From assembly GCA_943737045.1 (NCBI GenBank), contig CALSFV010000398.1, forward strand, positions 62,001 to 126,000: 64,000 nt of DNA, read 5' to 3'. Of the stretch, positions 47,434 through 58,877 are shown piece by piece; the first letter of the stretch is position 1; each line of letters starts with the position of its first letter. Under the pieces are notes generated by a model. It saw only the letters and a program-made list of their open reading frames with translations. It searched no databases and was not told the origin of the DNA. This stretch comes from Parapristionchus giblindavisi (Eukaryota; Nematoda; Chromadorea; Rhabditida; Diplogasteridae). The translations under genes were made by a program, and so were the position numbers.

Positions 47434-50400
47434 GACAAATAGTAATAATTAAACAACCGCCGCACCGAACACCGCAGCAAGGCGACGCGATTCTTGTTCA
47501 CCATCGAGGTACCAATAATCTTCAAACCACACGTCTGCAGAGCTTCTCGAGCTGTCATCGTTCGCGACGCATCTAAGATTTGATAGTTTAGTCAGTTTTT
47601 GTTGCAGCAATCATGAATTTCAATCCTAAGGAATAAATTTTGATTTTGTATAGAAGTAGAAGCAATTCAGTGGAAAAAAGAGAGAAAAGATAAAAGACCA
47701 AAGATCAAACCTTCATCTTGTGCCACCGTATCGACCATCGATAGGACGGACTCGAATACGTGGCGTTCCTCGTTCAGCAGAGCACTTACAGACATCTACA
47801 AAAGAAGGCATTCGCCCATTACTCACTTCACATTTCCTGGATCGACAATCAACAGATATAATCGGATAAAATAATCACTATTTAGATGTAGAATATCAAA
47901 ACTTGGATTAGAATAAAAAAGGAAAAGATGAAAAAATAATGAAGGTGTTCCCAGAAAAAAATGTTCCCGGAACGGGAAGTTGAAACGTACAATTAATTAC
48001 AATATTTATTTAAATATTTAATTATATGCAGATCGGAGAGACAATTATGTGTACTTCTGTGTGGAGTGTATGATCTTTATTCAAATGTCATTCAACAAGT
48101 CATTTTTTAAATTAAAAAATTAAATATTTTTAAAAAATAATTTAAAAATTCAATGTTTTACCGATCGGAAGCTAACATTCGGCCACTCCGCCAGTTCGAG
48201 AGCTTTCTTCTTATTGAAGACACTGCAAACAATGACAGTTAGAGCTAAACTTATTTTAAAATCAATCGATATTCGAAATCAATCGATAGCTTACCTAATG
48301 CTAGTCACTTCTGACACCTTACTGCGTTGTAGCCATTCGATCATCAACTCCTACAAAATATTGATTAAAAAATTAAACATCATCGATTTCGAAATTACCC
48401 TAAAAAAGGAAAGTTCAAACAAAAAAAAATAACAAGTAAAAATAAGAGTAATTTGAAACGAAAAAGATCAATAGTCAAGAGAAATTCAACAGAGCAAAGT
48501 ACCTTCATTAATATAAGAAAACCGATAAATATGCTCAGGGTGAATTTCACAACGATTTGTTTAAAGAATCGTTCGATAAAAATAGACACGCAAAAAAGTT
48601 ATTTCTTGAAACCCGCGAGATCGGCGTTTCACAAACTTTTCATTTCTTTTAAAAGTTAAAGAAACTGCTTAATGAAAAATCACCGGGGATTAATTACCTC
48701 ATTAGCCCTGTCGATCTTCGATTCCAATACCATCGCGAGCATCGGTCGAGCAGTGCAGTGCTGAAACGAAACACACATAAGTTAAAGGTTACACTCCATA
48801 CGTTGTTCGCAGCCTACAGTATCCCACAACAACGTACCATATACTGTATGAGATGCGAGTGTGATCGTACATGGAGAGGCATATGACAAGCCTTGCCAAG
48901 TGGATACGACCGGGCGCACAGAGTGCAAACTGCCTGAAATTTCATTTGAATAATAACTATTAAAGATAGAAGGAGTAACGACTAAAGTCATAGGTAGAAT
49001 AGCTACGTTACAGATTTTCAAAATGCGGCCAAGTTTTCAACAAAAAAAAAGCCAAAATTCGGCCAGGTTTCATGGTTTGCAACGCACTTTTCGACATTTG
49101 ACTAACACAAACAAACAATCAACTAATGTTTATCAGGTTTACACTTTGTTGTGCTTTGATGGAATAATAAGCAATGGTCAATTATTTCATAACACTCTTC
49201 CGATAATTTCCCCTAGATCCTCAGTCATATAATCAATAATCAACACAGTCCATGCCCTCACCATGCCACTCTCGGCGTCCTCGACAATATACTCCAGTCC
49301 GACGTCCGTCTGCGTCTGAATCCGCCATCCCACTCCATTCACCGTTCGATCCTCCCATTGTCCATGCGCGCTCATGGGCAGAAGGGTGATGGAGGAGGCC
49401 ATCGGGACGAAGAACGACGCATCTGGAAATAGAGGGGAATGATAAATAAATAATTAAATAAATACATAAATAAATAATATTGCCTCAAAGTGTTCAGGCT
49501 CTGTTCGTGCTGACTACCGCACAACTCACTGTGCATCCACTATCCTTGTGTGTAACTACAGAATTCTTCGGTAACATTTCGTACGTCTACCTACCGTATT
49601 CCATGGTGACTCGTCGTGCGGCAAAGTCGAGATGTTGATCGGAGTGGACGTGCTCGTCCCACACCTCCGTCGCCTCCTTCTCCTTCGACACCGGCAGAGC
49701 CATCCAGCAGCTCTGACAAATTTTACAATTAATTGAATATCACGGCGATGATAAATATTTGTTCACCATGATGTAGAAATCTATGCTATACCGTTGTTTA
49801 CTAAATGAACATTCGATATGAGCACAGGTATGAAACATGAATCTCACCGGACAAGTGACGCAGAATGTGCCGTCCATTCCGAATGGTTCTAGTGGAGGAG
49901 GGAAGCAGGGCACATACTCCGTCGCACCCTTCACTGCTACTTCCTGCAAACGTGTCGCAATCATGCATTTCCATACTCACATAATCTGAGGATCGAACAA
50001 CAATATTGCTCATTTTTCCCTCTTTTTTATGCAAACATAAACTTGTACATTAACTTTACAGCAATAACGTGTTTTTGGCGTCTAGACCTACAAAATGAGG
50101 CGCAAAGGGTGAAAGATCAAAGATCAAAGATCAATGAAACTCTCTCAAACCATACGCCTACCTTGAGCATGGATGGCATCGAGTCCTTGGTCCTCCGACT
50201 CTCCTCATTCTCCCTCTGTGGCATCTTCTCCAGTTTGGCCAGTAGATGCTCCCGACGCGTCTCTTGCGACTCCTGCAGCATCTGCCAACTATCCAGCGGG
50301 GACTGGGTGCACTGCAACAGAGGTACACATAAGTTACATCATACATTTCATAGCCTCGAAATGCGAGAATTGACCCACGATATATGGCTGATTTTCACTC

Positions 50401-52513
50401 GCATAATCATTTAAACAAATATTATAAACAGAGTTATAATTCTACAATGCCGTGACTAAATGCGGTAGCTTTATTGTTCTTTAAACACTCACAAAACCGA
50501 ATATGTAATTGTCTGAAAGGTAAAGCTCATCTCCTTTCGCACAACACGGCACATTCATGTTTCAATATCGCGGGAATTTCTCGAGAAACACTTGGAACAT
50601 CCAATTAAACTCATACCACGGATCTCCCGGAAGTGCATGAAAAGTAGAACCTTTTTGGACTGTCAAATGAATGGCTTCATACACTTTTAGATCCGTGATA
50701 AAGAAATAAATCAAATATTTTCAGATGTAAGAACACGTAACGAGAGAAGCAAACAAACATACCACAAATCGGAGTAGATGTTCCTCGCTTGCAAAGTGTT
50801 CATCGACATTATCGCAGATACAGCCACACAGGTCGCACATGTCGCTGCGACCTGCAAAATGAACACAAAATTAATAATATTTTCATATCTTTAAAAAAAC
50901 GACCATTAAAATTAATCAAACATTAAACACAGTACAGCCTTTATAGTATCAAGATATTCAGAGAGTTCATGCAATGAAGTCTAGGCGTACGACAATCCAA
51001 CTTAAAAATCTAACGATAAAATCAAACAAGCGCCTGGCACAATCATGTTTCAGTGAAATGCAATAAGACTCATTCGCAATAAGACAATAGTTAATCTCAC
51101 TATCTCTTGCCGATACTGTGTTTACACCAATCTTGTTCAATACTAATTCAATAATAATAATAATCACAATATAATAATAATGAGGTAATTGGTGCTCATA
51201 CAACCAAAAACACTCACCCATGGCCCTGAGATACTTGATTCCACAAATGGGTCCATAGACCCTTCCATCGACGTGCTTCCATCGGAGTCCATCTTCGGCG
51301 AGCTCGTCAATGATACGATCCTCCTCCAGTACTCGCTCCCAGGTAACTGAAGGGATAGTATAATTGAAGCAGTCATGGAGATAAAAATGTAACGTAAATT
51401 TGAAAACGAAGAAAATGAAATTCGGATAGACCCGCAAAATGGAACAAATCCTTGTATGACGAGGTAAAAGATATTTTTAACAAGGCCTATCTTTGAGAGT
51501 GAAATAGCCAATCGATTACAGTAACCCCTAGTATCAAGTAGCGTACACTGTCTCACGATAGAGGCGATCTTGCAGAATCGCTTATGCTTATCGGTCGATT
51601 GGTGGAGGGCCCATGCGGCCAGTGGATTCTCCTTGCGAATGGCCACAACCTCGTGACAAATCTGTAATCGATCAATAACTATTTTTTTTAAAACAATCGA
51701 TATTCTGCCGTGATCAATAGAAATCAGCGAGATCGTCCTTGCGCCAAGGCAGTCTGACTTCGGCTATCGCCTTTTTAAAAATATACCCCGAGCAAATTTA
51801 AAACTGAAAATGCTCTCTCGCCTTCTTTATCTACGAGAGAGCGTTCCTAGAGTGGAGAGGCTCAAATTAACTCGAGGTTTGCCTTTAGAATGATTATCAA
51901 CAAAGTATAAGTCAGAGAGATAATAGCTGATATCGCAATGACAAACCAGACACTGGAGTATGATATTGTTGCCATCGTTGGGAATGGCGAGAAGGCTGTA
52001 GTCTCTTGTCTTATCGTCCACCAATAGCTTCTTCTGAACAATAACCACACTTTATTTGGTGTTCAAAAGTCATGAAACGAACAAATAGGCTAGAGAATGT
52101 GTAAAAAGTGGAGAGTATTCTCTCCACTCTTTCCTTATTAATATATTACTAATACTTAGTAATATAGTATTAATTATGACCACGGCCCAATACTAGGAAA
52201 TAGCTCTAACACTAAATGATTCCACTACTTCTAAAACCCGCCCATGTAATAAAGCGCCATAAGCGAAAATGGGATCCTAAACACAGCATTTACTCAATGA
52301 AAAGCAATAAATGTAGGAATATAAACACCGCAGTGCGCCAGGTGAAAGCGTGTTCCATTTAGTCAACGTATGGTGCTTGGTGACAAGCACAGATGTTAGA
52401 TTAAATAGATAATATGAAGATAATCCATTAATTTATAAAGGACTCCTCCTGCACTTTACATTTACCTTTTACCTGTCATGAGCCACCAATTTGCGAACGT
52501 GATTATTAATTAC

Positions 52514-52564
<51 letters not shown>

Positions 52565-53914
52565 GGCTCACCCTCGCCTCCTCAAGTGTGTAGTTCAGCT
52601 CGATGACTTCGGGCGCAATGAGTTCGGCATTGTCCGCTAGCTGTTCCTCGTAGACCTCTCGTCTCTTGGCTAGGAGATACTCCCATTTCTCTGAGAAAGA
52701 CCATCCACGCTCGATCGATTTCGCCTTTCGAGGGTAGAATTCCTCCTGAAATTTCCATAAATATATTGATTTTAATTTAAGATATAAGTTAATTGATTGA
52801 TTTTCATCATTCAATGAAAACCGAATAATGCCTCAGAAATCTACTTCAGCGGAGTACTAACGGAAAATTAATTAAACGTGACGCGCTTTTTAAAATCAAT
52901 TAACTTAAATAGGTTATCTCATTAGGATTTTGACTATACATTAAAGTTCACATCTTATAATTTTAAATCAAATGTGCATGCAAACCTACACATTGTAACC
53001 TATTCATTTATTTATTTTTTAAACCACACAGTTGCGAAGCACTAACCATGTAGGTGTGGAGATGCTCAGCCGACTCAAGATGTTCATCTACTTGATCGTA
53101 GTTGTATCCGGCGTCATGACAGATCGAGCATGCCCACCATCCAGACTCCGCGAAGGGAAACACCAGCTCGTGCATACTCTCGAGGCCTTAATTATGATAT
53201 TAATGATTAACTAATAATGATTATGCTATAATATTAACCAGCGCATAGCATTTCAAGTTTCAATAGTGAGCGAAGTAAAGCTTTTCAACTGGAGAACGAT
53301 AGAGTGAAATTGTGTAAAGAACATTTTAATTACGTCAGTTTCTATGTCATAATTTCGAAATACTCGTTCCATCCCCACCTAGCGATCATTGCTTGGCTTG
53401 AATAAACTATTATTATCACTACTACTAACATTATCATTGTTCGCAAGACATTGCACAACTCGTCATCGTATATCATTTCTTATTTACTCAGCGCCAAACA
53501 AAAACAAAAGAACGAAGAGCAGAAAATCAATAACATGGATGCCAACCTATCGCCTGTTCGCCAGAATTCCTGTATCTTTCGAGCATAAGCGAGGGTCGTT
53601 TCGAACTGGTGACCGTTGTCACTTCTTGCGTGTAGAACTTGGAGATTGCAGTTTTCTAGAAGATAATTGAGAAGTAAAAATAGCATGAACAGTAAATTTA
53701 AACGGTACTTTCATATGCCTGGGTGTCTTGCAATGAGCCAGCTTCGATTCCTTCGAAGTGCATACCTCGCTGCACACCTGCAACAGTCATTCCAAGATGA
53801 TTTGAGTGTTGAAAAAAAGATACTTACATTGCATTTGTCGTTGTCCCAGATGTCAGATGACAATGGATTGTCCGATGGCTCGCTCACCTTCTTCTTGACC
53901 GGTGCGGCCACCAT
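37887..53914 (-). CDS. Large nuclear protein with about nine U1/matrin-type zinc fingers and an Arg/Ser region
   Basis: Start ATG 53912-53914 (exon 53828-53914); stop at 37887-37889; about 45 exons and about 2,350 residues. Phases agree at the junctions I followed, including the joins that link the RS region to the tail. Each finger is Cys-x2-Cys, 9-22 residues, His-x5-His. Their places are 53.85/53.78 kb (DKCNVC), 53.1 (CSICHD), 51.95/51.6 (CLICHE, split by an intron), 50.8 (CDLCG), 49.85/49.7 (CVTC), 48.9 (CTLCA), 47.1 (CEACL), 46.2 (CRVCA) and 43.95 (CSMCS). A charged coiled coil (45.57-45.0 kb) and a Pro-rich linker (44.4-44.95) precede an RS domain (43.4-43.0 and 42.35-41.86). Then come DPR repeats (39.47-38.8) and a Gln/Tyr-rich tail. 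Such fingers bind RNA or RNP, so a pre-mRNA processing role is inferred. I do not know its name. Confidence 0.8.
47395..47432. repeat. (TAA)n microsatellite in an intron
   Basis: About 13 copies, within an intron of the zinc-finger/RS gene. Confidence 0.95.
51750..51885. repeat. Diverged long-hairpin element
   Basis: Contains GCTCTCTCGCCTTCTTTATC and TACGAGAGAGCG with flanking GGAGAGGCTCAAATTAACTC; a member of the 2941-3057 family inside an intron of the zinc-finger/RS gene. Confidence 0.55.
52512..52563. repeat. (ATT)n microsatellite, parental copy
   Basis: About 17 copies beside the EEFYP exon of the zinc-finger/RS gene; a longer version is in fragment D. Confidence 0.95.
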
Positions 53915-54445
53915 TTTAGCGAGAAAAGCCTCGCGTACACTTTCTTTATGCGAGTTTACTGAAGAGAGTAGGTCGATCAATACGAGTGAGAAAAAGTGGC
54001 GCAACGTGTATATCGGTAATGGCGAGTGAACAGGAGTTTGCGGAGGCAATAGTGGAGTAGTATAAGCAATAGAAGTTGATTAAAAGTAGATTGAAACTCT
54101 GAATTCAATAAAAAACACGTACAAACAACAAAGAGATGAAAGTGACCAACACTCGTGGTGAAATAAACCAAATATATTTATCGGTACGCACACCACACAC
54201 CACGCGTCTTTCTGTCTTTTCCTAATCGCTACACCACCACACCACACACACGCTCGTTTAGCTATTGATTGTGGGGGAGTCCGGAGAGTGGATGAGAGAT
54301 AGAGAGAGGGAGACATGGTTGACAAGCGGGGGAGTCGACGAGAGGGAGAAATAGAAATAGATAGATAGCAAGAAGAAGAAGACAGAACGAAGGAGGGGGG
54401 AGGGTTTTTCTCGTTGCTCTTATTGACTATATATTCGCCTGAATT
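53915..54445. promoter_or_regulatory. Divergent intergenic region between two genes
   Basis: It separates the minus-strand zinc-finger/RS gene and the plus-strand coiled-coil gene by 531 bp, so both promoters should be here. A CTCTCTTCAG acceptor on the minus strand (first transcript base about 53958) could receive a spliced leader for the zinc-finger gene. Purine-rich GAGAGAGGGAGA and AAGAAGAAGA tracts occupy 54295-54400. Confidence 0.5.
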
Positions 54446-57400
54446 ATGTCGAGTCCGGCTCCGATCGAGAAAAGGCCGCGAAGAAACTCATCCAAACCAA
54501 CTCCACTCGATCCCAATGTCGTTGCTCAATCTGCAAATGTTGAGGTATACCCTCTTTCTATCGATATTGCCCAATTATGGTCTAATATTTTCGAAACACA
54601 ACACGTTGTTGAAGGGAAAGTCTGTAGGAAGGTTAGTGTGACCCCACCCTTGCTCCGTCTGCAGAGCCATCTCTGACCGCCTCCTCTCCATTGTTGTAAA
54701 GGGAACGCCCCCGCTAGCGAGACACAGACACATATGCTAGAGATCATTCGAAGATCCCCCTGTCTTGACCCCAAAGATCAAAGATCAATCCTTAGGTATA
54801 CCCTAGAAATTGCTATATTTTTCTATCGATCACGTAAAATTTAGTATTCGCCGATTAAATTTTGCATTATGTAAACCACGGGCGAAACTAGATAGTTTAT
54901 AGATAGATTCGAATCTTCTTTTTGCGCGCATTCTATACGATTTGATATCATAATGCAGCTAGAACATGTTGTATATCTAAAAACAGAAGCCTATTCATCT
55001 CAGTTCTAAGATTACTCTATAGATATCTCTATATCTTGCTCCTTTCCTCTCTATCCTCTTACTAGATATAGCTTTCTTTGAGGCCGTATGCATAAACGTT
55101 GACAAACCGTGATGAGAAAATCGTAGAGGGAGGATTTTTGGCAAGTGCTTCCGCCTACGCTTGTGACGCTATGTTTCTCGGTTCACGGTTTGCAAATTTT
55201 CATGCATGCGGACTCTGATCTCTCACTATCAGAGTTAGGATATAAGGTCATGTCGACCCTGACTGGTATGAATTAACTTGTTGTTTTCTAAGGCCGGTCT
55301 CAAGTCCCCGACCACGCCTCATAAGCGTTTCAGGAGGGAAGACTCAGGTTTGATCTTTGATCTTTGATCATTAATATCTCCTTTTGCAATTTTTCAATAG
55401 CCAACATTTTCCCAGTCGTGTCATGCTCCGTTTGTATCTTTATCAGTTACGATCAATTCATAGTTTTTATTGTATTATGCAACACCTCCTACATTTGGTG
55501 ATCTATTTTTAAGCAGAAAAAATATTTTGAAAAAAAAGACAGCCTTCTTCAAGTCCAATCTTTTCACAGTATCGATAGACTATACAAATAGCTCAGATTA
55601 AAATATTTGAATTTCGATCTTTGATCTTAGATCTTGGCTTCAAATATTTCTCTGGTATTTCAAAACGTAAAGTGTACTTATCGTTTTCACTTGAAGTAGA
55701 CGTGAAGTAAACATTAGGTCAGAGACTTGTTTTAAGTAGACTTTAAGCTTTCCAATACCATAGTTCACGCTTTTACAGCTCCCACAGCATCTCAAGCAGT
55801 CTCATCTCCAACAGTAGCCAAACCCTCCACTCCTTCAGCGTCACCTGTCACTCCCACCAACTCGCCAGTTCCGCCCGAGCAAGCCTCTTCTCAGCCCGAA
55901 TCCGGTCAGTCCTACCGTATTCCACCAACCGTAACCCTGCCTCTGTTTCAGGCCGCACCGGACCCATTCGCCACAACATACCACCAAATCTCAACCTGAG
56001 GTGAGCTAACTAATCGATCGATCGATGTGGGCGTGTCGACTCCGCCCACTTTTCGAGACTCCGCCCCTTTCAGTCCCTCTCCTTCCACGCCAAATCCAGC
56101 ATTGCGTTCTCCTCGACCGCCCATAAACTCCGCCTCCTTCAATGCGCTCGAAAAGAAAGCCGAGGAGAGCGAGACCGTACGACGGCTTGTAGCCCAACTA
56201 CAACGGGAAATGCAGAATGAGATTGATGTTGGTCTTTGATATTTGATCTTTGATCTTTGATCTTTGGAATCTGATTTGTGATCTTTCAGAGACTCACCAC
56301 AGTCCACAATCTCGCTCTAGAGGAGAAACAGCGCGAGTTCGAAGCTCTCGCGGAGCTGCTTCAGAAAAAGCGTGCGGTAGGTGCCACACCTAAAATTGAT
56401 TATCGATTGATTATTGATTATTGATCGATTTTCAGGATTGGGCCCTGCAGACGAGCGCGCGTGACGTGCTCGCAGCTGATCTACAGTGTGACCTTATCGG
56501 TTTGTGGATTACTGTATCCAGTCGAGGTGGTAATCGATAATTTCAGGCTATGTCAAGACTGAGTCCGAGTGTAAGACAAAGATCAAGCAGTTGGAGGAGG
56601 AATTGGCGAAGGAAAGGGATGAGAATGAGAGGTAGTTCAAGTGAAACTTATAGTATCCGGGACAACATCAACTGCGCTAGATTGAATTAGGACTGCGGTA
56701 GTCACGATGTTTCATATGAAAGGCTCTCCAAACGCTAATTTTACTCTCCGCATTCTCAATACTCTCTCGTAGGCAAAGAAAGCGAGAGTGTGTGGCCAGA
56801 GCGGTGACTTTCAAATTAGTTTGTGAGTGTCGCTTTAATGAGAGATTGGGAAACGGTGCCTTCTTTCACTATCTGAATGCATACTCTCAAAAACGTGAGC
56901 CTACTCTCTCGTAGACAACAATATAGCGTGTGAGAAGAGTGGGACGTTAAGAGGGTTTAGCTCCCTGAGAGGGGGATATTTTATCTTTAAGGGCTTCGTC
57001 AAGTGAGAGCCGGCACGCAGACTTCTCAATTCTCGATTTCACCTTTTTCTTTTCTATGGAGAAGCAATAATTGTAGTCTACGAGAAAATGAATAATTTTT
57101 ATATGAAAAAAAGGAGAATGTTAATAAATATATCAAATCGTTGTTGCACCTTATCCCTTTGAAAATTATCCAATCAAAATAGAAAAACACATTTTGGGAG
57201 ATGAATACGTATACGCTAATTTCAATTTTGGGGAATCTCGAGTGGAAAATCCTGATGGATCGAAAATACTGTAGAGGGTTACGGTAGTCATTATTATATA
57301 ATAAAGACTTTTTCCAGACTTCGACAGACCATCAACGAACTCTCCACTCCCAAGACCATATTCCGTCCCCATGTAATGGCCTCCAACAACGACGAACCCG

Positions 57401-57532
57401 GTCCATCCGAGACCACCACCACCAGCACCAAGGTATACCGTACCCGATGAATACCGTAATCTATCCACCCTGATTCAGGATAGCGACGGTTTCGAGAAGC
57501 CTGGTATGACCACGAGAAAGCTCAAGAAATGA
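54446..57532 (+). CDS. Coiled-coil protein of about 323 residues, unrecognised
   Basis: Ten exons with consistent phases: 54446-54631, 55293-55347, about 55781-55904, 55953-56000, 56072-56230, 56291-56378, 56437-56501, 56548-56632, 57318-57433 and 57480-57532. The N-terminus is basic (EKRPRRNSSKP) and followed by a folded-looking stretch (VEVYPLSIDIAQLWSNIF). A Pro/Ser/Thr-rich linker follows (about residues 80-150). Residues about 155-275 look like a coiled coil (ALEKKAEESETVRRLVAQLQ; IKQLEEELAKERDENERLRQ). The C-terminus is Ser/Thr-rich and ends KLKK. I know no family for it. Several introns hold TTTGATC heptamers, and the seventh-to-ninth exon interval carries two hairpin elements. A structural or scaffold role is a guess only. 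Confidence 0.7.
55087..55212. repeat. Diverged relative of the 29441-29566 palindrome
   Basis: GCATAAACGTTGACAAACCG on the left and CACGGTTTGCAAATTTTCATGC on the right pair imperfectly, with GGCAAGTGCTTCCGCCTACG inside as in the younger copy. It lies in the first intron of the coiled-coil gene. Confidence 0.55.
56720..56830. repeat. Long-hairpin element in an intron
   Basis: CTCTCCGCATTCTCAATACTCTC...GTGGCCAGAGCGG folds as in the 2941-3057 element; the flanks AACGCTAATTTT and CAAATTAGTTTG also pair. A shorter relative follows at about 56885-56950. Confidence 0.65.
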
Positions 57533-58877
57533 GCAGTAATCAATAATCAATACTAATCGATAATCGATATATGCTAGTTACAGCACTTCAATCAAGTGTT
57601 ACATTTCACTCAAATCAATGGTATATCTCTAGTTGTGGTTTTCTTCTTTCTTTCTCATACACTTTATCGATTATCCTTGTAACGATTACTCATGTAGTTC
57701 TATTCAAAAGTTGCGAAAATAAAAGAAAGTCAGAGAAAATTCTCCACGTTTTACATACTCTCTCGCATCTTTTTCTTTTCTTTTCGTAACTTTTGAATGC
57801 GACATATAAATTTTTTATAGTTTGCTTTGTAATTATGGTCATAGTTTGTATTTATAAGAGTCGCTTAGCAGAGTTTATGTACTTCTCCATCGTTTTTCGT
57901 GCAATAGACAGAGATCTTTGCCGATGGTCTCCTCAAATCACACGCTATTTCTCGCTTCTCTGACCTACCAGAGACAGATTGAAGAGACCGTTGACAATAT
58001 CTTTTCTCCATTTCCATACATCTTAAAGTCACACCGAAGGTAGTTTGGCTACGCGTTGGCAATACTCTCTCGCAGGTAAGGAAAGCGAGAGAGTCTGGTC
58101 AGAGCGGAGAGTTTCAAATTTGCGCGGAATGTGCTTCAAAGGTGGAAAATGCTCGAGAAGTGAAACGTATCTCATCAAGGCAGGAATAATAAGTCAACCC
58201 TCACCTCTATCTATAATAGTCATCGCATAGTTACGCCCTCCGTTGATCTCAATTTGTCATAGGAATTTAATTTCTTTGTTGATATGTAATAAACGTAACG
58301 GTCTGTATATATTATTCGTGCATTTCATTGAAAGTTTTTACAGTAGAGTCATGAATATTGCCGGATTTATGACCATGACAAAGAGTGTTAAAGACCATTA
58401 TATTTTTAAAATCTCGACACAGAATCTCTCGTAGAACATGTGAGAGTTCATGCTTTGAGGAGTCAACGAAAAATGAGGAAATAAATGAAATTGTACAAGT
58501 GTAGGATTGTATCCTATCTCTACTAATACATGTAATCAAATATCACACATATCATATAAGGATTGCCCGATTCTACTACACACTTTTGAGCTGACCCCCT
58601 CTTTTCTTCACAGTTTCCGAGTGTCACTGATCAAGAGTAGTAGGGATCGTCCTTATTGTTAGGTGTGATTCGCGATATAGAGTTCAAATATGGCAATGAC
58701 CAAGTAAACAAGAACGATCAATCAATCACTCAATCAATCTTATCCCATGATCTACCTCGCCTCCTCTCATTCTCTTCCTATCTCACTCTCCCCCTTTTCA
58801 TCCCTCTTGCACGTGCACACGTTTCTGTCCTGTATATCGCATATCGTACCGTAATTCCAGCCTATCGTAACCCGACA
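57533..58877. other. Intergenic region with a hairpin element; no gene seen
   Basis: It contains a member of the hairpin family at about 58040-58135 (GCAATACTCTCTCGCAGG...GTCAGAGCGGAGAG). GTAATTCCAG at 58850-58859 is a good acceptor 18 bases before the next gene's ATG, so it is a likely spliced-leader site. No other frame is convincing. Confidence 0.55.
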
